The notes: generated by a model from the letters alone, not told the origin. A DNA stretch of 64,000 nucleotides from an uncultured Owenweeksia sp. (GCA_937146805.1 CAKZRR010000057.1:1-64000); one strand, 5' to 3'; shown: positions 35,542-45,575, numbered from the stretch's first letter. A program made the numbers and translations.

Positions 35542-36261
35542 ATGATTGTAAAGCTGCGAGCCATTGTTTTGGGTCATATAAAGTATGGCGATAGCAGTAG
35601 CATTATTAAGGCCTATACCAGCGAGGGTTTAAAAAGCTTTATAGCAGGTGGAGTTCGTACCAAAAAGGGTCCTTTGCATACAGCTATGTTAATGCCCTTA
35701 ACCTGTCTAAATGTTGTTTGTTATGACTCCAACAAAAGTGCCTTAAAAAGAGTTAAGGAGGCACAAATGGTAAACCCTTATAGAGAGTTGCACTTTAACC
35801 CCATTAAAAGCTGCTTGTCTCTTTTTTTAGCCGAAATGCTCCAACATTGCTTAAAGGAAGAGGAAACCAATCCCGCTCTTTTTGAGTTTCTACAAAATAG
35901 TTTTGAAGCATTGGATGCCATGCAAGTGGAAGTGGGTAATTTCCATTTAAAATTTTTAATGCGCCTTACTGTTTTTTTAGGCTTTGCCCCAGAAGGAAGT
36001 AATGCAAATCAGCCTTATTTTGATCTTCAAAACGGTGTTTATTGCTCAATAGCACCTGTGCATGCATTTTTCTTAGATGTTAATGAGACCATGCTTTGGA
36101 AAAACCTGTATCAATCTACCTTTGAAAATGAGATAACTCTGATTTTGAATCGCGCTAAGCGCCAAAGACTGCTGCAAAGACTGCTGGATTATTATAAATT
36201 ACACCTCAATGATTTTGGAAAATTGCGCACCGTAGAGGTTTTGCAAACAATACTGGACTAG
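35542..36261 (+). CDS. recO: DNA repair protein RecO
   Basis: The 239-aa protein begins with the RecO OB-fold (KLRAIVLGHIKYGDSSSIIKAYTSEGLKSF in two parts) and continues with the alpha-helical C-terminal domain. RecO loads RecA at single-strand gaps with RecR. It lacks the four-Cys zinc site found in some RecO, as is common in Bacteroidota. Its stop overlaps the convergent DUF4837 gene in a shared CTAG. Confidence 0.88.
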   Translation: MIVKLRAIVLGHIKYGDSSSIIKAYTSEGLKSFIAGGVRTKKGPLHTAMLMPLTCLNVVCYDSNKSALKRVKEAQMVNPYRELHFNPIKSCLSLFLAEMLQHCLKEEETNPALFEFLQNSFEALDAMQVEVGNFHLKFLMRLTVFLGFAPEGSNANQPYFDLQNGVYCSIAPVHAFFLDVNETMLWKNLYQSTFENEITLILNRAKRQRLLQRLLDYYKLHLNDFGKLRTVEVLQTILD

Positions 36262-37244
36262 TTAATGAATTCTAGACTTTTTAGAACGGCCTCCAATTCC
36301 AACATAAAATTGCGTTTCTTTAATTCGGGCCCGTAGAAAAAGGCATCAATCGTTACCTTTTGTTGGCTAAGCTCATTGTAAATGGTGTAGCTTAAAAAAG
36401 GACCGCCCATAAAATCGCCTTCGGTACGCCAAAGGCCACGAGTTTCAATAGCAAATTGGTCATCGATTTTAGTGTTATTAAAAACGGGGGGAATAAAATC
36501 TTCCACGCGCATAAAGCTCCCTTCACGTTCTCCTAAAAAATGAATGGCAGTAAGGCTATCCCGCAAGGGTAAAATGCGTTGACCTAAGCTGTATTTATCA
36601 TGGTTAAGCGGTTCAACATGAATAAACAAGCCCTGATCGCTTTTGCGCGATTTATTCCAGAGTACAATTAAATCTTCCTCTTGCTTTTCGATGGAGAATG
36701 ACTGAGGAATACCCATATTAATCCCCTTTTGTTCGAGCCAACCAGGGTTTTTTTGCAAAGCCTTTTTAAAAGATTGCTGCATTAGGCTTACCTCAAAATC
36801 ATGAATATTTTGCGCTATTATTGGCCCCTTGTCATTTATTACTTTTACAAGCTCCTCCTCGGTGGGCGCACTAAAGTAAGCGTAGGTTTGGGGCCGAGCA
36901 AATTGATCTCGGGTTTCGGCTTGCTTGGCTTCCCCTAGCTTTACGTAAATTATGTTTTTGGAGTTTTTAAGTAAGCGATTAAACTCTTTGGGGTTTACCT
37001 GCATTACTCTAAAAATAGACTCTACCTGAGGTAAGCCATCTTGTGCTCTTAAAAAATAACGTTTTACGGCTTCGCCAACGGCTCCACTCCATAAGTAATC
37101 TTCCATTACAACTACTAATTCCAATCGTCCACCGTTACTTTTTGGCAAAGTGCGGTTGTCTGATCCTGTTGGACTTAGGCCTTCGCTTTCGCAAGAACAA
37201 AAAGAGAATAGTAGAGCAAGAAGAAGGTAGTATGGAATGCGCAT
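36258..37244 (-). CDS. DUF4837-family lipoprotein
   Basis: The 328-aa protein has a lipoprotein signal ending LFSFCSCES. The body is the DUF4837 family known only in Bacteroidota: LPKSNGGRLELVVVMEDYLWSG at the start and TEGDFMGGPFLSYTIYNE near the end. It is an envelope protein of unknown function. It follows the MltD gene by 5 bases on the minus strand. Confidence 0.8.
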   Translation of the reverse strand: MRIPYYLLLALLFSFCSCESEGLSPTGSDNRTLPKSNGGRLELVVVMEDYLWSGAVGEAVKRYFLRAQDGLPQVESIFRVMQVNPKEFNRLLKNSKNIIYVKLGEAKQAETRDQFARPQTYAYFSAPTEEELVKVINDKGPIIAQNIHDFEVSLMQQSFKKALQKNPGWLEQKGINMGIPQSFSIEKQEEDLIVLWNKSRKSDQGLFIHVEPLNHDKYSLGQRILPLRDSLTAIHFLGEREGSFMRVEDFIPPVFNNTKIDDQFAIETRGLWRTEGDFMGGPFLSYTIYNELSQQKVTIDAFFYGPELKKRNFMLELEAVLKSLEFIN

Positions 37245-37249
37245 GTAGG

Positions 37250-38785
37250 TTACTGCTGGTATATTTTTAAGCTCATGCCTACTTTTAATCCGCGGGCATT
37301 TTTCATGTTGTTCCAGCCCATAATGTTTTGAGCACTTATACCGGGGTAAGCTTTGGCGATGCTGTAAAACGTTTCGCCTTTTCTTACTTTATGTACAAAG
37401 TGCTTGCCCTTAGCATCGCTGTTGGTTGTGGTGCTTTTTTTAGAGGCCGTTTTGCTACTAGCAGGGGCTTTTCGTGGGTAGATGGCCAAACGTTGTCCTA
37501 CGCGGATGGTGGTTCCACGCATTCCGTTCCATCTTTTAATACTCGAAACAGAAACCCCATATTTTTCAGCAATAGTTCCTAAAACTTCTCCGCTGCGTAC
37601 CTTATGGTACACTTTGTTGTTCATGGCTACCTCTTTGGGAATGGCAGGTTTACGAATTTCAAAATCTTTTTTGGCAAGCGTGTAAATACTGTCTTCATGC
37701 TCAGCAAATAGTCCAATTTTATTGGATGGCAATACCAATTTATAAGGCTTTTTGCTGCGCTTGGGAATTACTTTGTAACGGTAGGCTGGATTTAAAAAAC
37801 TTAACTCCTCTTCGCTAACGTCTAGCAATTTGGTGATTTGGTCAAAGCTCAGTTGTTCCTCCACCGAAATGGTATCCGTACTAAAATAAGATTGCTTTAC
37901 TTCAGTTGGGTAAATCTGATGTTCATCAGAATAATTCATGATGTAGTTTACTGCAATAAAGGCAGGCACATAACCGGCTGTTTCGCGTGGTAAGTAGGGT
38001 CTTATCTCCCAATAACTGCGTTTTCCTCCAGATCGTCTTATGGCTTTATTAACATTACCCGGCCCCGAGTTATAGGCAGCAAGTGCTAAGTTCCAATCAT
38101 CAAAAATACCGTAAAGGGTTTGTAAATATTTGCAAGCCGCTTCAGTAGATTTTAAGGGGTCGTTGCGATCATCTACGTACGAAGTAATGGCCAAGCCGTT
38201 CATTTTGGCAGTACCATACATAAATTGCCATAGGCCTGTAGCGCCTACTCTGCTACGGGCAGCGGGGTTTAGGGCTGATTCTACTATGGCTAGGTATTTA
38301 AGCTCTAAAGGCATATCATATTTATCAAGCATTTCCTCAAACATAGGAAAGTAGTACTCTGCTAAACCCAGCATTTTACTTACCTGCTCGCGTCTTCTCA
38401 CAGCATATACATCAATATAGCGTCTTACTTGGGGCGTAAAGTCTAAATCAAAGGGGGTGGCGGAGTTTAATTTGGCGAGACGCTCTTTGTACACTTCCTC
38501 TTCAAAGCTGGGCACTTTAAAAAGAGAGTCGTTATCTTTAGTAGGTGTTATTTTTTCGCTGATAGATACCTCAGGAAAGAAGGCTTGCTTAATCATGTTA
38601 TCTAAATGAGCTACGTAAGCATCGTCCTCTAACTTAAAGTTAGCTAAACTAAAATGGGCTTGAGTGCTGTCTTTTTTCGGCTCGGTGTCGGTGGCAATCG
38701 CACTAAATAGGGTGGCAAATAGTAGCGCCACGGTGCTTATGATTTTAGTTTTCAAATTGTTGTTTTTTTGATTAGAGAGTGTCAA
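37250..38785 (-). CDS. mltD: Lytic murein transglycosylase MltD-like with two LysM
   Basis: The 511-aa protein has a signal peptide (IISTVALLFATLFSAIA). The SLT domain carries the catalytic Glu E169 in YLAIVESALNP and the GLWQFMYGTA and ALAAYNSGPGNVN motifs. Two LysM domains lie at about 395-438 and 465-509 (KVRSGEVLGTIAEKYGVSV; KVRKGETFYSIAKAYPGIS). It cleaves glycan strands in the periplasm. It is the first gene of a pair with the DUF4837 lipoprotein. Confidence 0.93.
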   Translation of the reverse strand: MTLSNQKNNNLKTKIISTVALLFATLFSAIATDTEPKKDSTQAHFSLANFKLEDDAYVAHLDNMIKQAFFPEVSISEKITPTKDNDSLFKVPSFEEEVYKERLAKLNSATPFDLDFTPQVRRYIDVYAVRRREQVSKMLGLAEYYFPMFEEMLDKYDMPLELKYLAIVESALNPAARSRVGATGLWQFMYGTAKMNGLAITSYVDDRNDPLKSTEAACKYLQTLYGIFDDWNLALAAYNSGPGNVNKAIRRSGGKRSYWEIRPYLPRETAGYVPAFIAVNYIMNYSDEHQIYPTEVKQSYFSTDTISVEEQLSFDQITKLLDVSEEELSFLNPAYRYKVIPKRSKKPYKLVLPSNKIGLFAEHEDSIYTLAKKDFEIRKPAIPKEVAMNNKVYHKVRSGEVLGTIAEKYGVSVSSIKRWNGMRGTTIRVGQRLAIYPRKAPASSKTASKKSTTTNSDAKGKHFVHKVRKGETFYSIAKAYPGISAQNIMGWNNMKNARGLKVGMSLKIYQQ

Positions 38786-38988
38786 ATGTAAAAATAAATT
38801 ATTGGTTTTCAGGGAGGTAACTACCTAAAGTCAGCTAATACGCTATTTGCGTATCTCATGTTTTTCGGCAGGTTTTGCGGTAAAAGAGCTCTTTTTAAAG
38901 CTTTTAGCCACTTAACTTTTCTACATTAAAACGGTCAAAACTTGAAATAAATTTTGCTGAATTTAAGAAAGCAGTAAAAAATTCTTCA

Positions 38989-40413
38989 CTACGCTTTGTT
39001 CATTAACTCGTCCGAGAATTCGAGGAGTTCTTTTTCGGCAAACTTGGCAGCCATAAGCTGAATGCCAAAGGGCATACCATTGCTGTGCTGGCCTATGGGT
39101 AAAGAAATAGCAGGAATACCGCAAATATTGGCTTGCACTGTAAATATGTCTTCGAGATACATTACGGTTGGATCCGTTTTTTCGCGGCCTATATCAAAGG
39201 CTGTACCTGGAGTAGTAGGTGATAGGATGAAATCAAATTTCTGAAAAACTTCATTGGTTTGATCCTGGATAAGTCTTCGGGCCTTTTGAGCCTGCGTATA
39301 ATAAGCATCATAGTAGCCGCTACTTAAAACAAAAGTGCCTAAAACAATTCTCCGCTTTACCTCGTTTCCAAAACCTTCGGTGCGCGAAAGTTTATAGGTG
39401 CTCTCCAAGTCGGTAGCATTTGGGCTACGGTAGCCATAATGTACGCCATCGTAGCGCGCTAGGTTAGAGGAGGCTTCAGCTGTGGTAAGTACGTAGTATA
39501 CCGGTACCAAGTAATCTAGATAAGGAGAGCTTACGGGTTCTACCGTGTGCCCTTCGCTTTTAAGCTTTTCAATTAGCGTATTTACTTCTTGCCTAATTTC
39601 CGGATCAAGTTTATCACTATCAAGACATTCCTTTAAGTAACCAATTTTTTTAGGCGTTGATACGCTGCTATCAAAGTTGCTGGTTTCTATCTTTTTTCTG
39701 CTAAGGGTGCTGTCAAATTCATCAGCGCCCGCCATAATTTCATACATCAAAGCGGTGTCTTTTACCGAATGACTGAAAGGACCAATTTGATCAAAAGAAG
39801 AACCATAAGCAATAAGGCCATGGCGTGAAATACGACCGTAGCTGGGCTTAAATCCAACTACTCCGCAAAAGCTAGCGGGTTGACGTATAGAGCCGCCAGT
39901 GTCGCTGCCAAGTGTGGCAAGGCATAGGTTTGCTGCTACAGCGGTAGCACTACCGCCAGAAGAACCACCAGGAACTTTAGTCTCATTTACTGGATTTAGA
40001 ACCGGCCCGTAAGTAGAAAACTCATTAGATGAACCCATTGCAAATTCATCACAGTTTAACCGGCCAATAATAATGGCGTCTTCTTTTAGTAAACGCTCTA
40101 CGGCTGTTCCGCTAAATAGCGATTCAAAATCGTTTAGAATTTTAGAAGAGGCCGTTAATCCGTGGTCTTTAAAGCATAAATTATCTTTAAGGCCAATAAC
40201 CATTCCGGCCAAGCGGCCAGCCGTTTTGTTTTGTATTTTTTGATCTACTTGTTGGGCTCGAGCTATCGCCTCCTTATCATAAACCTCAATAAAGGCATTT
40301 AGATTTTTACGGGCGTTTATGTTTTGCAAATAATGCTGTACAAGCTTTTCGCAGCTTAAGCTGCCATTATTTAGCTCAATTTTAATTTCGTCAAGCGTGG
40401 TAAACTCCATCAA
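38989..40413 (-). CDS. gatA: Asp/Glu-tRNA amidotransferase subunit A
   Basis: The 474-aa amidase has the Ser-cisSer-Lys triad: K76 in IGLKDNLCFK, the cis-Ser in GGSSGGSATAVA and the nucleophile in GSDTGGSIRQPAS. It releases ammonia from glutamine for conversion of Glu-tRNA(Gln) or Asp-tRNA(Asn). gatB and gatC are not in the window. It follows tatA by 24 bases in a likely operon. Confidence 0.94.
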   Translation of the reverse strand: MMEFTTLDEIKIELNNGSLSCEKLVQHYLQNINARKNLNAFIEVYDKEAIARAQQVDQKIQNKTAGRLAGMVIGLKDNLCFKDHGLTASSKILNDFESLFSGTAVERLLKEDAIIIGRLNCDEFAMGSSNEFSTYGPVLNPVNETKVPGGSSGGSATAVAANLCLATLGSDTGGSIRQPASFCGVVGFKPSYGRISRHGLIAYGSSFDQIGPFSHSVKDTALMYEIMAGADEFDSTLSRKKIETSNFDSSVSTPKKIGYLKECLDSDKLDPEIRQEVNTLIEKLKSEGHTVEPVSSPYLDYLVPVYYVLTTAEASSNLARYDGVHYGYRSPNATDLESTYKLSRTEGFGNEVKRRIVLGTFVLSSGYYDAYYTQAQKARRLIQDQTNEVFQKFDFILSPTTPGTAFDIGREKTDPTVMYLEDIFTVQANICGIPAISLPIGQHSNGMPFGIQLMAAKFAEKELLEFSDELMNKA

Positions 40414-40437
40414 GTAATAAATTGAATTTTTTGAGGA

Positions 40438-40629
40438 CTATTTTTTATCAGAAGAAGAATCTTCCTTGTCTTCCTCTTTAATGGCGTTTTTAAATTCTTT
40501 TACACCGCCACCCAATCCGCGCATGAGTTCGGGAATTTTTCTGCCGCCAAAAAGCAATAACACTGCGGCTACTATAAGCACAATTTGCCAAGGTCCTATC
40601 ATGCCTAAAAGTACGGAAGCAAAATTCAT
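40438..40629 (-). CDS. tatA: Twin-arginine translocase TatA/E
   Basis: The 63-aa protein has one membrane helix (IVLIVAAVLLLFGG) followed by the FGGRKIPELMRGLGGGVKEFK amphipathic hinge typical of TatA, in two parts, and an acidic tail. It forms the Tat pore in the inner membrane. tatC is not present here. It lies directly upstream of gatA. Confidence 0.93.
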   Translation of the reverse strand: MNFASVLLGMIGPWQIVLIVAAVLLLFGGRKIPELMRGLGGGVKEFKNAIKEEDKEDSSSDKK

Positions 40630-40653
40630 AAGAAATGCGTTTTAAAATGAACC

Positions 40654-40661
40654 GCAAAGGT
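40654..40661 (-). promoter_or_regulatory. -7 element for tatA-gatA
   Basis: Minus-strand TACCTTTG matches TAnnTTTG, 25 bases before the tatA start. No clear -33 TTG. Confidence 0.4.
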
Positions 40662-40722
40662 AGAAATTAATGACGGTTAAAAAGATGCGATTTCTAAAAA
40701 GCGAAGCAGTGGTATAGGCTAA

Positions 40723-42087
40723 TTATTTACGGATAAGCCAAGGTTGCGGATCCATCGTTTTTGTTTCTTGCCAAATTTGGAAATGTAGGACTGTTTTTCC
40801 ATCGCTGGGGTCTGTACGGATTAAGCCTATTTCTTGATTGTTACTCACTTTTTGGCCTTTTTTAACTGAGATGGTTTCCAAGTTTTGATAAATAGAAAAA
40901 TAGTTTCCGTGCATTAATATTACAGCATACCCTACAGATGGAATTACCAGAATGTTAGCGACTTCGCCACCAAAGGAGGCACGTGCTTTACTCCCTTTTG
41001 TGGTAGCAATATCAATTCCTTTATAATCAACGGTTACTCCTGGTGCTTCTGGATGGCGTTGAGGTCCATAGCCCCTAACGGTTAGGCCTCTTTCTACTGG
41101 CCAGGGTAAACGACCTTTGTTAGCCGCAAAGTTAGCGGCAAGTTTACTGGCTTCTGGCGTAAGTGCATAAGTCGTTGTTTTAGGAGCGGGTGTCGTAGCT
41201 TTTGCAGGTGCATTGCTTTTGGCGCGCTTGGCCGCAATTATTTTTTGAAGTTGGGTGTTGGTGGTTTTAGTTGTAAAATCGGTACCGTCTCGTAAGTGTA
41301 GTTTGGCTGCTTCTTCTTCTAATTTACCTCTAATAGCTTTGCTTCGTGCAAGTTCTATTTGGGCCGCAATTATTTTTTGGATAGCGCCTTCTAGTTTTTT
41401 GGCTTCTTTTTCTTTTTTCTTAAGATTTTTTGCAATCTCCGACTCTTTGCTTTGAAGGCTTTTCAGAGCCAATTCTTGTTCGTTTTTTTCTCTAACCAAT
41501 TTTTTTTGCTCCAACTGCATTTGCCCTTTAATGGCTTCTTTTTTAACTTTTTGCACGTTTAAGGAGGCTAGTTTTTCTTGCAGTTCTTTTTCTTTTTGTT
41601 GTATTTCCTCTACTTGCTTTCTTCTAAACTCGCTGTACTGTTTTAAGTACTCCATCCGCCTTAGCGCTTGGTTAAAGCTTTGTGAGGAAAGGATAAACAT
41701 TAACCGACTGGTGCTGTTACTGCTTTGACGCGCCTTTCTAATCATTTCGGCATACTCCAACTTTAGTCTGTCTACCTGTTCTTTAAGAGTGTCGGCCTCA
41801 ATTTGCAGCTCTTGCATTTTAATCTCTAATAGCTCTGTTTCTTTATCTAACGTGGCTATTAGGTTTTTACGCAAGCGCAATTTTTGTTCAACCGTTTGCA
41901 CGTTACTCAAAGAAATTTTACGCGTAGCGCGCGTTTCATCCAAAATTTTATTGGCGTACTCTATTTCGTCTAATAACTTTATTTTTTGCTGTTCCAGTCG
42001 TTGTTCATTGGGGTCACTTTGCGCCAACAAACCTATCGCGAAAAGCAATAAAAAAGTAAGGGAGTAAAATTTAGCGCATGGGAGCAT
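40723..42087 (-). CDS. EnvC-like murein hydrolase activator (degenerate M23)
   Basis: The 454-aa protein has a signal peptide and two long coiled coils (about 20-260) rich in EKELQEK and KKKEKEAKKLEG repeats, then an M23/LytM domain at about 330-454. The usual zinc ligands are changed. The first His before the GIDI motif is Tyr (DYKGIDIA), and the last HxH site reads YQNL. Only one His (MHGNYFS) remains in that region. This loss is the mark of EnvC, which activates amidases at division rather than cutting wall itself. The gene overlaps the DUF4292 gene by 17 bases. Confidence 0.88.
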   Translation of the reverse strand: MLPCAKFYSLTFLLLFAIGLLAQSDPNEQRLEQQKIKLLDEIEYANKILDETRATRKISLSNVQTVEQKLRLRKNLIATLDKETELLEIKMQELQIEADTLKEQVDRLKLEYAEMIRKARQSSNSTSRLMFILSSQSFNQALRRMEYLKQYSEFRRKQVEEIQQKEKELQEKLASLNVQKVKKEAIKGQMQLEQKKLVREKNEQELALKSLQSKESEIAKNLKKKEKEAKKLEGAIQKIIAAQIELARSKAIRGKLEEEAAKLHLRDGTDFTTKTTNTQLQKIIAAKRAKSNAPAKATTPAPKTTTYALTPEASKLAANFAANKGRLPWPVERGLTVRGYGPQRHPEAPGVTVDYKGIDIATTKGSKARASFGGEVANILVIPSVGYAVILMHGNYFSIYQNLETISVKKGQKVSNNQEIGLIRTDPSDGKTVLHFQIWQETKTMDPQPWLIRK

Positions 42088-42847
42088 AACTGGATGGTAT
42101 TCGGAATGGGAATTTAATTGACGGGTTGTTTTTCTGTACTTTTTTGATAGTGAGTTTTAAGAAAGCTTTTTCGGAAGACCGATAATTAATTTCAATCTGT
42201 TTAGGGTAAAAAAGTTGCTCACCTTTTTCTACAAAATCAATATTTTTTATTTCAAATTGGTAACCCTCATTGGGCAGCTTAACAAAATGCTGATAGGGCT
42301 TAAAATTGCTGGGGTACAGTTGCAGTTCCATTTGCTGTCTGTTTTGCTCAAAATTGGTATTAACTAGCTGGTAATGTTTTGGAATATACTGTTGTTCGTA
42401 ATCGCTTTCCCAACCATAAAGAAGGTTGGCGCTCAAAATGGCTTGTAATTCGTAAAAGCCAAAGTTTAATCCAATTTGTTCTTTTAGCTCACTAGGTTTA
42501 CCGGTAAAATATTCACGGTTAATTTTTTGAGTCATGGCTACGCTGTCTTTGGTAATCCAGGCGCGAGCTACTTTTATGCCTAAAATAGGATCGGCTAAAT
42601 CAACCCAAATAAGGCTGTCGTTTAATAGGCGAATTTCAAACTTAAAGCTCTGTGAAAAATCCTTGCTTTCGAAACGGCCGTTACCAGTAATCTGAAGCTG
42701 GTCAAATTTATTTTGAGCAGCCATCATTTTTTCCTTTAGCTGCTTTTCCTTTAAGCCCTCAGGAGCACCTTCGGGCAACTTTTTAAAGCTACCACAGCTG
42801 GAAGTAAAAACAACAAGGGTAAGTATGTAGATAACCTTATTCAACAA
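42071..42847 (-). CDS. DUF4292-family lipoprotein
   Basis: The 258-aa protein has a lipoprotein signal ending VFTSSCGS. The body matches the Bacteroidota DUF4292 family (LLNDSLIWVDLADPILGIKVAR; AILSANLLYGW). It looks like a LolA/LolB-type lipid-handling fold. It lies between the TPR and EnvC-like genes, overlapping both, as in many flavobacterial genomes. Function is unknown. Confidence 0.8.
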   Translation of the reverse strand: MLNKVIYILTLVVFTSSCGSFKKLPEGAPEGLKEKQLKEKMMAAQNKFDQLQITGNGRFESKDFSQSFKFEIRLLNDSLIWVDLADPILGIKVARAWITKDSVAMTQKINREYFTGKPSELKEQIGLNFGFYELQAILSANLLYGWESDYEQQYIPKHYQLVNTNFEQNRQQMELQLYPSNFKPYQHFVKLPNEGYQFEIKNIDFVEKGEQLFYPKQIEINYRSSEKAFLKLTIKKVQKNNPSIKFPFRIPSSYAPMR

Positions 42848-44537
42848 GTTTTTGGGTATTTATTTTTTGATCAATTTGAGGAGAGGTATCACCTAATTGC
42901 TTGGCTTTTTTCCACTGTAGTACAGCATCCTCAATGCGTTGATTTTGATATAAAATATCTCCGTAATGTTCCAAAACCTCGCCTGAACTATTTCCTACTC
43001 GGGCTACCACCAATTCCATTACCTCTAGAGCTTTAGTGTAATTTTTTTGTTTGTAAAGCACCCAAGCATAGGTGTCTAAATACACGGGATTGTTGGGCTC
43101 TAGCTGATTGCAGCGCTCGGTGAGCTCTAAGGCACGATCAAGTTTTTCGCCACGTACCGATAGGTAGTAGGCATAGTTATTTAGCATACCCGGATTGTTG
43201 GGAGAAAGGGTTAATGCTTTTTCAAAGTATTGATCGCTTTTTGTGTAATTACTTTGGTTGTTATAGGTTTCGGCCAATTGGCTGTAAAACTGCTGTTTTA
43301 GCGAAGGATTGCCAATAACATAAGGTAAACCCGCTTCTAAATAACCGAGGGCACTTTTATGATTTTGAGCTGCATTATAACCAATTGCCGTAAAAAGGTA
43401 AGGCAGTGGTTGATTTGGGAAAAGCTCCACTGCTTCAGCTCCATTCACAGCAAGCGAATCGTACATCTCAGATTGAACTTCAATCAATAAAATTTGATTC
43501 CAAATATCGTAAAGGTTCCCACCAGGAAGGCTTACGGCACGCTTGTACATTTTTAGCGCTTGTTTATCATCCTTATTTCGGCTCAAAAAATCGCCAAATA
43601 TGGCAAAGGCTTTTGGGTCATTCGGGTTTTGCTCTATCAACACGTTTAACATGCCATAGGTTTCACTTCTAAGCGAAGTATCAAGAGCAGCGGGTTCAAA
43701 TAAAGAAACCAATACACCAATTTTTTTATCCATGTTTAGCTCTGGGCTGTACATGGCAATTTTTAGATGTTCTAACGATTTTTCAAAGTCTCTTTTATCT
43801 CTATAATATTGAGATAAGTCTAAGTGGGGCCTTGGGTCAGATGGTTGTACTTCCATCATTTTATGATACCACTTAATGGCATCTTCCTCTTTTTGATTTA
43901 CCATGAGCATTTGTGCTAGGCTGCCCATATAATCAAGCTGTTTGGGATTGGCTTTAATTAGTTTTTCCATCTCGGCAATAGCCATAGGAAGGTTACCTTG
44001 TTGCAGGTAAATTTGTTTTTTATGATCAGAGATTAATTCATTAATGCCTATTTTGGTTTCCAAAATAGTAAGGCGATCCAGTGCTTTATCAAAGTCCTTT
44101 TTACGCAAATAAGCGTTGGTGAGTTCTAACTGGTAATCTACGTTGTTAGAATCTAGCAGAACTAACTTTTCAAAGGTCTCAATGGTTTGGTCAAAACTAC
44201 CGTAGCTACGATATACAGAGGCCAAGGCTGCTAAAAACCACTTATTTTCAGGATCTATTTCTACTGCCTTTTCGGCAAAAGAAATAGCCTCTAAACCTTG
44301 TTCAGAAAGCCCATATATTTGAGCCAACTCGTAACATACCGTGGCGTTGGCGGGGTTTTGTTCGTGTAATTGTATAAACAACTGTAAGGCTTTTTCGGGG
44401 TTACCCAAATTTTTCTCCTTTTCAGCCGAAAAAAACACTTCGTTAAAGCGAGCTCTTTCTTTTGCAGAAAGCGGGTCGTTTTGAGCCGAAACTCCAAACA
44501 ACCCACCTAAAAATACTAGTATAAAAAGCAGTCTCAA
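42837..44537 (-). CDS. Exported tetratricopeptide-repeat protein
   Basis: The start is best placed at the TTG at 44,537, giving 566 aa with a clean signal peptide (RLLFILVFLGGLFGVSAQ). The ATGs at 44,609 and 44,588 would precede it with 16-24 extra residues overlapping the upstream gene. At least ten TPR units follow, e.g. NATVCYELAQIYGLSEQGLEA and NNPGMLNNYAYYLSVRGEK. It is periplasmic or outer-membrane associated and probably a scaffold. It starts one base after the nucleotidyltransferase stop. Confidence 0.82.
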   Translation of the reverse strand: MRLLFILVFLGGLFGVSAQNDPLSAKERARFNEVFFSAEKEKNLGNPEKALQLFIQLHEQNPANATVCYELAQIYGLSEQGLEAISFAEKAVEIDPENKWFLAALASVYRSYGSFDQTIETFEKLVLLDSNNVDYQLELTNAYLRKKDFDKALDRLTILETKIGINELISDHKKQIYLQQGNLPMAIAEMEKLIKANPKQLDYMGSLAQMLMVNQKEEDAIKWYHKMMEVQPSDPRPHLDLSQYYRDKRDFEKSLEHLKIAMYSPELNMDKKIGVLVSLFEPAALDTSLRSETYGMLNVLIEQNPNDPKAFAIFGDFLSRNKDDKQALKMYKRAVSLPGGNLYDIWNQILLIEVQSEMYDSLAVNGAEAVELFPNQPLPYLFTAIGYNAAQNHKSALGYLEAGLPYVIGNPSLKQQFYSQLAETYNNQSNYTKSDQYFEKALTLSPNNPGMLNNYAYYLSVRGEKLDRALELTERCNQLEPNNPVYLDTYAWVLYKQKNYTKALEVMELVVARVGNSSGEVLEHYGDILYQNQRIEDAVLQWKKAKQLGDTSPQIDQKINTQKLVE

Positions 44538-44538
44538 A

Positions 44539-45543
44539 TTAATCGAGCGTGCTGTAATCTCCGATACTAACGGATTTGAATTGACCATTAAATGAGGCTT
44601 TGTTTCCAATCATTGAGTTGGTAAGGTTGGCATTAAGCACTTGGCTTTCGTTTTGTATAATGGAGTTGTTTATAGTACTGTTTTCAACAACGCTATCACT
44701 ACCTACACTTACCAATGGACCTACCGTACTGTTTTTAATAACGGCTCCTTTGGCAATATAGCATGGAGCAATTATTTGTGAGTTTTCAATAGTAGCCTCT
44801 GGGTGTACTAATTCTTCATCGTGTTGTACAAAACCTAATACCTTGCCATTGGTTTCTACTGTTACATTTTTATTTCCGCAATCCATCCACTCATTTACAG
44901 TACCTGATGTAAACTTGCAGCCTTTGGCTTTCATGTTTTCTAAGGCATTGGTAATTTGATATTCCCCTTTTTCTTTAATGTCATTGTCAATAAGGTATTG
45001 CAATTCATTACGTAAAAAGTCCCCATCATTAAAGTAATAAATACCAATAATGGCCTCATCCGAAACAAAGGTGTCTGGTTTCTCTATAAAGTCCGTAATG
45101 TAGCCTTCCGTATCCTTTTTTACCACGCCAAAAGCGCTGGGGTCTTCTACTTTTTTGGTCCAGATTACACCATCTACGGTAGTATCTAACGTAAAATCGG
45201 CTCTAAAAAGAGTATCGGCAAAAGCGACTACACAATTACCACTTATTGATGGAGCTGCGCATAAAATGGCATGAGCTGTTCCAAGGGGTTCTTCTTGTTG
45301 ATACACACTTCCTTTGGCACCTAAGTTTTCGGCAATTTGCTTTAGTTGGGCTTCGGTTTCCGATCCAAAATCGCCTGTAATAAAGGCTATTTCATCTACC
45401 TTCTGGTCGCATACTTTTACGATATCCTCCACTAATCGTTGTACAATGGGTTTTCCTACAATGGGGATTAAAGGTTTAGGAATGGTAAGGGTGTGCGGAC
45501 GAAGACGGCTGCCTCTACCCGCCATGGGTACAATAATTTTCAT
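44539..45543 (-). CDS. Sugar-phosphate nucleotidyltransferase
   Basis: The 334-aa protein opens with the nucleotidyl-transfer motif PMAGRGSRLRPHTLTIPKPL (phosphate loop plus K). The C-terminal third is a left-handed beta-helix with hexapeptide-like repeats (AVIKNSTVGPLVSVGSDSVV). It makes an NDP-sugar, probably dTDP- or UDP-glucose-type, for surface polysaccharide. The gene lies between dut and the TPR gene. Confidence 0.85.
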   Translation of the reverse strand: MKIIVPMAGRGSRLRPHTLTIPKPLIPIVGKPIVQRLVEDIVKVCDQKVDEIAFITGDFGSETEAQLKQIAENLGAKGSVYQQEEPLGTAHAILCAAPSISGNCVVAFADTLFRADFTLDTTVDGVIWTKKVEDPSAFGVVKKDTEGYITDFIEKPDTFVSDEAIIGIYYFNDGDFLRNELQYLIDNDIKEKGEYQITNALENMKAKGCKFTSGTVNEWMDCGNKNVTVETNGKVLGFVQHDEELVHPEATIENSQIIAPCYIAKGAVIKNSTVGPLVSVGSDSVVENSTINNSIIQNESQVLNANLTNSMIGNKASFNGQFKSVSIGDYSTLD

Positions 45544-45575
45544 TTTTTTTATACATTTTTGGTTGGCAATTGGCG

